Source of the DNA: Amanita rubescens
Lineage: Eukaryota > Basidiomycota > Agaricomycetes > Agaricales > Amanitaceae
Assembly (NCBI GenBank): GCA_015039365.1
Contig: WION01000094.1
Location: 62,001 to 126,000, forward strand
Direction of reading: 5' to 3'
Length of the DNA: 64,000 bases
Below the pieces are notes generated by a model. The model did not search any database. It was not told where the DNA came from and was given only the letters and a program-made list of their open reading frames with translations. The first letter of the stretch is position 1; every line of letters starts with the position of its first letter. Positions 56,267 to 64,000 of this stretch are shown piece after piece. The position numbers and the translations under genes are program-made.

Positions 56267-57517
56267 TTATGTGGCCACCGCTTTCCATCTGCCTAACATG
56301 TGATTTGCCCTCACAACCAACAAATCCCTCAGCATCTGCACAGACGCCGTCATCACATTCAACTTGCTCCCAGCCACCTCATGCCACTCTATTGGCACCT
56401 CTGCAACGGGTATACTCAACTGTTTCGCCAACAGTAGCAACTCCACATCAAAGATCCACGTTGGTAGATGCTGCGCAGGGAAAATCTGGCGCGCTGCCTG
56501 TCGCGAGAACAGCTTAAATCCACATTGGGTATCTCGGATGTGACCAACGCCGACTACCCGAAGAATCGTATGCAAACCGTACATGAGCACGTTTCGGATG
56601 AACGATCGCTATTAGCACGTCAGAACCAGCCATGACCATAGAGAAAAACCTCCTTAAAAACGTACTTTGACAACAGCCTCTGATTTGACGAGGTGAGCTC
56701 TGCTCCCAACGACAACCGCTGGAGCGCTCTGAGGCCCAATCTTGTCCATCGCGTCCCACAAAAGTTCCAAATCCTGGAACCGACTCGCCCCATCGGCGTC
56801 GACCATGAGTAACCTCTCTCCACTCGCATGCAGCATGCCATGACGCACGGCGCCACCTTTGCCTGTGTTCTTTTCCAACGTGACCACCTTGATATCACAA
56901 TCCCTATACTGAGCCGCAAGCTCCAAAGCCTTTTTCGACGTGCGATCCGTAGAACCGTCGTCCACGATTAAAATCTCAAACGTCCGAACAGGATTAGTGG
57001 CCTTTCCGTTCACTTTTCTCTGGCCCCCATTGTCGCCTTTGCCTTTTCTTTTGTGAAGTGACGTCAGATGCTCAATTGTCGCAGCCATCATAACCGGCAA
57101 CCGTTCCGTCTCATTGAACGCGGGAACGATGACAGACAAGTCGACCGTGCTCGGTTCCTTCAAAGACGTAAGAGGAAGTGGTTTGTTTGGTGATTTGAAG
57201 CATTTGTATTTCTTCTCAGAGTCGCGCGTGATGATGGGAGGTGGAGACCAGAACACGAGCGCAGCGTATAACTGTCCACGGGATATCAGCCATTGCATAG
57301 ATAGTTTTCAAAAATCGAGTCGAGTTCAGTAAAAAGGGTGAAAAACGCCCAGCCCAGAGTTATCGTCCACGTCACGACGCGCAAAAGGCCCGCGACTCGA
57401 AGAACAAGGATGGTAGAACTCATCATAGAAAGGAGAGACGCGGAAAGGCCAACATACCAGCGTGATCAGCCCTACGAGTAGCGCAAAGCCGCCGGAGAGG
57501 GCAATTGAATAATCCAT
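56267..57517 (-). CDS. ALG5: Dolichyl-phosphate beta-glucosyltransferase
   Basis: Start MDYSIALSGGFALLVGLITL at 57517 is a membrane anchor; an intron follows, then VFWSPPPIITRDSEKKY. The GT2 glycosyltransferase core reads STVDLSVIVPAFNETERLPV, FEILIVDDGSTDRTSKKAL, VVTLEKNTGKGGAVRHGML, LLMVDADGASRFQDLE with the metal-binding DAD (about 56800), VVVGSRAHL, then after an intron RSFIRNVLMYGLHTILRV, IRDTQCGFKLFSRQAARQI and PVAEVPIEWHEVAGSKLN, ending at 56267. Known role: transfers glucose from UDP-glucose to dolichyl phosphate on the cytosolic ER face for N-glycan assembly. A Lys/Gly-rich insertion follows LTSLHKRK. Intact. Confidence 0.9.
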
Positions 57518-57879
57518 GAATAGCTATCTACACGTCACGTTAAATCAGCGCCACGTCTGCCTACCAACATCAGCTTAGTCTGGAGCACACACGGGCCTAC
57601 TCACAAGTATCATGAACAGGGAAGGTTGAAGTCAAAGGGAAAAGAACAAGAATGGCAGGAGGGTAGTAGGCCAGAGTTGCGAAACCATCACAGCAAATGC
57701 CCGTGAGAAATGCTACATGACATCGCACATCGATATTATAAGTACATTGGCGTCAAATCGTCAATATGATAGATAACAAAGATTCGAAACACAGGAACTA
57801 GCAAGATTAATATTTGTACGCTCCGCGCCACCGCACATCGTCATATTGAGAAAAAGAAAAGGAGTGGTTTTGATGTGTG
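57518..57879. other. Intergenic region between ALG5 and Ran-binding protein genes
   Basis: These 362 bp separate two minus-strand genes, holding the ALG5 promoter and the 3' end of the upstream gene. No gene or clear motif is seen. Confidence 0.5.
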
Positions 57880-60032
57880 TTAGGCGGGAGGAATGTTCGC
57901 AGTGATCTCATCTAACAATTCCTGTGCAATCTTTGCATTCGGTACCTGTAAACAAACGTTGCAGAGGGTCCAAACCGACAGCAAACCAGAATGCTCACTC
58001 TTAAATTATAATGTACCGCTGTACCGTTCTCAATCGCACTGAATCGCAGATACCGTGGATCTTGAGCAAGGCTACACAGCATTCCATTGAATAGCGTCAC
58101 GTTAAGCAATAGTGTGAATACAGCTTCCTTCCTCATTACTGAATAAAGGTCAAGAAACAGTTTGATCAACACGACACCAGATAGACAAGCAAGCAACGAA
58201 CCTAGCCGGGCTCCTGTCCCATCAGATCGTTTTATATTCAATTTTAGCGTTCCGGTGCCTTTTTCTTTCCATTGACTTCCTTGTAGAGCATACAATTTTC
58301 CCCGTACTTGATGGATCGTATCTTCATCTTCTTCGCCAGTCGTAACTAGATAACGTGTCAACAGTTCATGCATAACACGTCAATTAGTGAAATAAAGACA
58401 TACCAGCCTGTTCCGTTAATAAAGATTTGGATGATTCGTCGTCACTCCGCGCTTCCTCGTCCTCATCCTTTTCTGCTCTCAGACGTTCACCAAAGGTAGG
58501 TGCTTTATCGCTGTCCTCGCTTCCCCCGCTATCCGGGGTATCATCGAGTACACTGAGGACCGACGCCGCCTTGCTGCCATTTGACAAACCATTAGGCGAC
58601 TCAGCGCGCGCCCGCTTCGGTGTAGGCGCTGCAAAGCTCTGGACACCTTGCGCGTATGATGAAAAGGCACTTGAATTAGTGGAGCTGGGGAAACGCGGTG
58701 GAGATTTGGCTCGACCTAGTTTTGACGATGACCCCAGCACAGGTGATTTCGCCCTGGCTGCACTTGCAAAGGGCGGGGAAGACGAGATAAACATATCAAA
58801 CGCTGAACGCTTTACGGGTGCTGTTGATGGTGCAGAAGGCAGACTCTGGCCGGGGACGGCAAACGGTGATACCGACTTGGCTGGTGTTGACGGTGTTATT
58901 GCTAGCGGCTTACTTTGTGAAGAAAGGAGACTGCCGAAAGAAGACTTGGAGGAAAACATGCTTTTGCCCTTGACTGATGCAAAGGGGGAACTGGTAGAAG
59001 CGTAAGATTCAAAACCGGACTTTTCATCCTTGATCAGTAATGCTCTGCCAGACGTGTATATACAACGTACCTTCTTCGGAGTAGGTGGAGGCGACTTGGT
59101 TTGAGTCTTTTCTGGAGGCGGAGATGGCCTTTTTGTTTCTCGTGGGTTCTCATCACGGTCTGGATCATCCCTTAGCCGCTTCGTCGGCTCTGCTGGTGAC
59201 TTGGGAAGGTCCGAAGTATCTTGAGGTCCTTGACTTGTTCCACGCTCCAGATATTTGCGTTTCAAGCCCTTATCTCCACCTTCGGAATCCCTGCGCGAAT
59301 GTTTGGACACTGCCACCTGTGGTGCCTCGTGTTCCTTGGCGCGTAACCTGACATCGGGCATGGACTGGGATATTTGGGAATCGACAGGGCTCTTTGGTGG
59401 CGTTTCATTATCCTCCTCCGTATTTAAGGGCTTTCGGACCTCATCAAGGTCTTCGTTTACGGTGGACTGGGATGCAAGGACCATGCTATCCTCTCTTTGA
59501 GTACTACGGGGGCGGCCTTCTGGACTTTCTGATTTATTCTTCCTCCAGCTGAGATCTTCTACGCCCCGGCTTATCTGCCGGACCTTGATTTTCATTTCTT
59601 GTGGAGGAGAAACTCCCAATGGCGGGGAGCCCGAACTTGAGCTGTGTTGTGAACCCGCATCTTCCTCTTCTTCTGTAGTGCCTAGTTGTAGTCTGTTCTT
59701 CTTCGCCGGGGTGCGAGTATCCCGGGTAGGGGTGTCAATATCCTGACAATGATCGTCAATTTCAGGGTGCAGTTGGGGCAGCCAAGAGAGCTATGCGCAC
59801 AAGAGTTTTAGGAGGTATTGCAGGTTCCAGTGATACTTCACGTTCGCGTTTTCTCGAGAGTTTGAAATCTAGAGATAGGGAGGTAAATGAATGTGACGGT
59901 GTAGGTCATAGGGTGTTGCGGCTTGCACATACCGGTGTCTGCTGGCTCTGGTGACGGAGGTGATGGTGGAGGAGAAATTCTGGGTTTCATGTTAGATGGG
60001 ATGGGAGACAGTGGCCTAGAAGAGTCGGCCAT
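57880..60032 (-). CDS. Ran-binding domain protein (YRB2/RanBP3-like)
   Basis: Start MADSSRPLSPIPSNMKPRIS at 60032. An early exon has FKLSRKREREVSLEP, then a long Ser/Pro/Lys-rich region with EMKIKVRQISRGVEDLSWRK (about 59585) and many SPFA- and SPPFAS-type FG-like stretches (58.9-58.7 kb). The Ran-binding domain is C-terminal: EDEDTIHQVRGKLYALQGSQ, then WKEKGTGTLKLNI (about 58320-58240), VFTLLLNVTLFNGML, RYLRFSAIENG, and the last exon ending ITANIPPA at 57880. This order, disordered N-terminus and single C-terminal RanBD, fits Yrb2/RanBP3, which binds Ran-GTP and exportin in nuclear export. Nup2 is an alternative but its FG repeats are not evident. Confidence 0.78.
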
Positions 60033-60177
60033 TTGAGCAACAATGAGGTGGACTGGGATAAGTAAAAGTGCAAGGGACACTCGACTCTGCGGCCGTCGCT
60101 CGGTTAAAGCCGATCCAGTGCAAGGCCACCTTTTGTTCTATCACACACATTCCCAACAATAAACATATATTTTATTA

Positions 60178-63100
60178 TTATAAACTACTCTCCATCTCAG
60201 CAACCTGTCGCTTTCTCCGTGAATTTGCCAATCCCAGGATATCCTGGATGCTACTCAGAGTCACGGGTTTCGTCAACACGCTGCACCCAGACGTCACACT
60301 AAGATCTGATCGCCGGTTAGAGAAGCTCACTTACCGATCAGCACCAGCCCCCAGATATTCTTCTTGGTCTAGCCGACGCCTTAAGTACAAGCACCCACAA
60401 GACTAGCTTAATTACATACCTGATAAAAGCGCATTACCTATTGCGGTCGTCAACAAACTGAGAACAACGGACAAAGGGGGCACACAAACCTGTTACTCCA
60501 ACAACGAAATCCTTACGACCCATAGCTCGGAGCCTCTGAACCATGCCGACGCCAGATAATACAGGCATTTGATTGTCCAGAAATACAACGGCATATTTCT
60601 CTTCATGACCGTTCTCTCCCACAACAGCTCCTGCCTGCTTTCTCTCGAGAATAGGTAAAGATTGTTCACCGTCAGACGGTGGCGTCTCAATTGGGGAATT
60701 CTCTTGTCCGAGGATCTTTCGGAGTGCGATCTCGCCATTCTCCGCCAGTGACACGCGACATCCCTGCAAGCGCAATAGCCTCTCCAGCAATTTCCGCGTC
60801 AACAGGTCGTCATCAGCGACCAGCACAGGCAACCCTGGTTCGATACTAACAGCCGGCTTACTTACGTTCCTGCTGGCACGGGTTGGATTCTTGTCAAACT
60901 CGACCAGGACGGACGATGAGACGGAACGGTTGGAGGAAGTCGACGGGTGAGGCTCAACGCCGAATGTCTGTTTCGGAATTGGTACAAATGTCGGACGCGA
61001 AACAGAGGTGGGTAGATGAGCGGTCTCTGCACTATCTGGTTCGCTGATTTCTTGGATTCCCTCGAGCACTGTCGCAGGTGCTGAAGCAGGATTCTCCATG
61101 TCCGTGCCACCCGTGGGACCAGGTACCGCTGATGGCGGCAAAACGTTGAGCTGTACATGGTCAGTTGAATTGTCCGAACCGCGATGCGACCGCGCTTATA
61201 TGACTTTAGATTCATGTTTAGACCTTTAAACGCTCATACTCACCAAGCATCTTCAACCTTGCCAAATTAAGGCTCGGATCACCCAATATAGGTGGCAAAG
61301 TCGCTTCGTAGGCAGCAACATCCACGGTTGTCGCCAAGTTATTTTTGAAACCGAAGGGCTGGTCCTCAAGCGTCGCTTGCACATTGCCATATAACCCGCC
61401 TAGTTCTTCAGGCGAAACGATCCGTTTCCCTTGAAGGTTCAAAGCTTTCTCGCCAACCCCTAACGGCAGTTCAACCCAGAAAGTTGATCCTTCGCCCAGC
61501 TTAGATTTTACGCCGAGGCGACCCCCGGATAACTTGACTATTTGCCGGACCAAAGCAAGACCAAGGCCTGTACCTTTCCCACCTTGCTTCTTTCCCTCCT
61601 CGGTTTGATTGAAAGCACCTGTATATATCCGTGAGAATGGGTGCTGGCTATTAAAGGAACCCAACACTCACTGAACAACCTTCCGTGGACCAAATCACTA
61701 GCCTTGATGCCGTGTCCGGTGTCAGTGACTTCGATGCGCACTACGATCCGATCTAAAGAGGATACCGAATCTTGTTGCATATCATGTAATGTCAGACGGT
61801 TAGCCGATAATCGATGTTGGATGTCATCTGACACAACAGTGGAAGTCCCGGAAACATCCCCTTGTTCATACGGTGTTGGTAGAATGACCTTGGTGGAAAT
61901 CGATATTGTCCCTCCCACCGGTGTGAATTTGCAAGCATTGCTAGAGAAATTTGAGTTTGTTGTCGTTCTTGCGTAATGCGAATACGAACCTTGTGAGATT
62001 GGTCACAATCTGCCTCAGTCTTGTCTCATCGCCTGTTACAATTCCATCGGCGCTAGGGTGCTCTTCAACATGTTTTCGGACGGCTTCTGGAGTTTCTCCC
62101 AGGGCTTCATACGATGCTTGCCTCGCGACCTAATTTTACGTCACAACTCAAACGGCAAAGTTTAAACATGGTTCATACCAAATCGATATTGGGATCAAGA
62201 TGAGTTTCCAACTTGAGACCGCGAGCTTCCGTATTCAATTGCAAGGGAATGAAAAGTGACCTCATCGTCTGGTGGAACGCATACGGCTAACATCGCAATT
62301 GCAATCGGGACCTGCGAATTGATTGGAGAATGTGGCACTCACTCTAGACACAGTTTCAAACTTCCCACTGTCGAGTCGGTTGCTGGGATGGATGTTGAAT
62401 CAGTTCCTCTCTTGCAGATTGCGGACTTACAAATCAAGAACGTCATTTAAGACTGCAAGGGAAAGTTGATAAACAGAAGGTACAAAAAATAGAGACTGCC
62501 TGCCTTTGGACATCATGCTGAGGCTCCCGGTCAAGGCACTGAATTCAAGCTCTTGTTCGCTAGATATGCCTCCGGATATTTCAAGATACTGGGCAGCTAA
62601 GACTGCGAAATCCGAAATGAGAACAGTGATGGTCGATCGTTGCCGTCGAACTCACATGCAGTATGGAGAGGCACACGGACTTGTGAAGACGGGCCGTGTC
62701 AGGTCCGTCGTGTAGTCTAAGTTATGGAAAATGACTTATCATGAAAAACATAACTTTAAGAATCGTCAGCGGTCGCATCGTAATGGAATGTGATGGCTTA
62801 CGAGGTCAGCCGTCTCTTGGACTCTGCTGCTTTGCGCTCGTTGATCTGCGCCTTTTGCGTCGCCTGCCAATCCAGTAAGACGCGAGAGAGAGAAAACGTA
62901 AGAAGTGATCAAACTTTGTACTGCATCTTTAGACGGTCCCGTAACTTGAACAGGTGTCTGTCAGACTAACAGAGAGTTTAGCCCAAATTAATTTCCAATT
63001 GTTTCCAACCCACTTTTTCTATCATGAAGTGCACGTAAAGAAGAACTGGAGAGAAATCAGGCATTACAGACAAGGATTTAAAGAACCGAGGTCGTCTCTC

Positions 63101-64000
63101 ACAAGCATGAAAAACAAATATATTAATCATATCTGGCATGACGATCAATGGGTTTATGCAAAGTGTGCTCTGAAGTTTGCTTACTGCGAACCCATGAGAT
63201 TTGTAAAGGGACTATCGTCGCGGTCGTGCTAGCTTGATTATAAATCGACTTTCTTCACGTTCAGACGACTGAGGTTACGGACAAGATAAAGAATGCCAAG
63301 GCCCCAATTGCCGCTGGAAAGCGATTCAACTTGAGACCGAACAACGCGATGACTTGCAAAGACTAAAGGCATGCAATGAAGCTTTGAAGGACTCTATGAG
63401 GGCGAAATGAACGAACCGTTGTGTAATAGAACGTTCCCAAAAAGTCTCGTTCTTTACATTGACTAGGCCGTTGGGAGTAGAAGCCACATGATAGTCTGGA
63501 GGCACTTTAAGCACAGGAGGTTAAATGAGGGGTTCGTGCTGACATGAATATAATTTGGTAAAAGGACCTGGCTACTTGTCAATATCGTCAAGATGTCATC
63601 GCAGCATGGTACGGACCATATCCATATTGACACAATCAGCGTCGCCTGGTAAAAGATGGGACGATGCTGTGGCCAATCGTAAATTACCATGAAACTGTGT
63701 GAAGCTAAGCGTATAATTGATAACCCGGGTTACATGTACTCACGGTATAGGAGTACTAAGAGCTGGTGCAATCTAGCGGCAAGAGTCAGTCACCCGACAA
63801 GCGCGAGGATACTCATGACTCAACTCCGAAATAAAAGATTTTGTCCGATAGATAAAACGGCTTCTTCGAAACGAAGATAACACCAAGAATCCAGTTCATA
63901 ACCAACCACAACGAAGCCCAAACTGCTAAAGACTTTTTGAGAAACCACCGCTCCTTCATTGCGTAGTTAGTGGAGCACAGAGATAGGTGGTAGACTATTG
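60178..64000 (-). CDS. Membrane hybrid histidine kinase (5' part outside window)
   Basis: The gene enters from the right edge with membrane segments ([20 protein letters not shown] and [14 protein letters not shown] about 63965-63860; [20 protein letters not shown] about 63690-63620). The kinase module follows: [20 protein letters not shown], the H-box [10 protein letters not shown] split by an unusual intron (62683-62739), [20 protein letters not shown] joined over a GC-AG intron to [47 protein letters not shown] with [10 protein letters not shown] (N-box), [32 protein letters not shown] receiver domain ends the protein ([35 protein letters not shown] with the phospho-Asp, [11 protein letters not shown]), TAA at 60178. 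It senses an unknown signal and relays phosphate. No PAS or HAMP domain is visible. Confidence 0.83.
62683..62739 (-). other. Apparent AT-AC intron in the histidine kinase phosphoacceptor box
   Basis: On the minus strand the exon ends CATG, followed by ATAAGTCATT, and 57 nt later CCGTCTTCAC precedes AAGTCCGTGTG. Removing AT..AC gives CAT-GAA-GTC-CGT-GTG-CCT, that is HEVRVP, the canonical H-box. No GT..AG choice keeps the frame. A CTGAC branch-like sequence lies about 20 nt before the end. Confidence 0.6.

Noticed and set aside
1..64000. tRNA genes, rRNA, CRISPR arrays, intact transposons
   Set aside because: I found no clover-leaf with A/B boxes, no regular spaced repeats, and no transposase or reverse transcriptase; the only long repeats are the gene duplications listed.

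Overview
The window comes from a filamentous basidiomycete, most likely an agaricomycete. Nearly every gene is split by introns of about 45-65 nt with GT..AG ends, many exons are very short, genes are dense on both strands, and the families fit (YAT and UGA4-type permeases, a PAS-less hybrid histidine kinase, a DEP-DH-PH-CNH RhoGEF, a basidiomycete P450). Gene models were assembled by hand from splice signals and family motifs, so inner exon borders are approximate while starts and stops are usually exact.

Layout. 1-8.7 kb: 3' end of a Ytp1-domain membrane protein, a UGA4-type permease (-) divergent from an acetamidase-like amidase (+), then cardiolipin synthase. 8.9-15.6 kb: a large coiled-coil protein with a C-terminal PACT domain (spindle pole body) and an RNase H-like protein that has lost two catalytic acids. 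15.9-24.0 kb: a P450, then a minus-strand block (P-loop NTPase + PD-(D/E)XK-like nuclease gene, F-box gene) bracketed by a direct repeat of the P450 3' end. 24.0-32.5 kb: an RXT3 histone-deacetylase-complex subunit, a second NTPase-nuclease gene, and mitochondrial GatA. 32.5-38.2 kb: MAK11 (sharing a 74-bp divergent promoter with GatA), a small unknown gene, and GPATCH1. 38.7-46.1 kb: a tandem array of YAT amino acid permeases: one decayed copy, one 3' remnant, one intact copy. 46.1-64 kb: tRNA m3C methyltransferase, RhoGEF, KHDC4-like KH protein, ALG5, a Ran-binding-domain protein, and a hybrid histidine kinase cut off by the window end.

Most genes are housekeeping (translation, ribosome assembly, glycosylation, chromatin, cell polarity, splicing). 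The accessory content is nitrogen uptake and amide use (permeases, amidase), the P450, and the two NTPase-nuclease genes, which resemble the Crinkler/RHS-type effector architecture. The most unusual observations are that gene pair, an apparent AT-AC intron exactly in the phospho-histidine box of the kinase, 7-nt microexons in both YAT permeases, tandem DH domains in the RhoGEF, and the catalytically degenerate RNase H.
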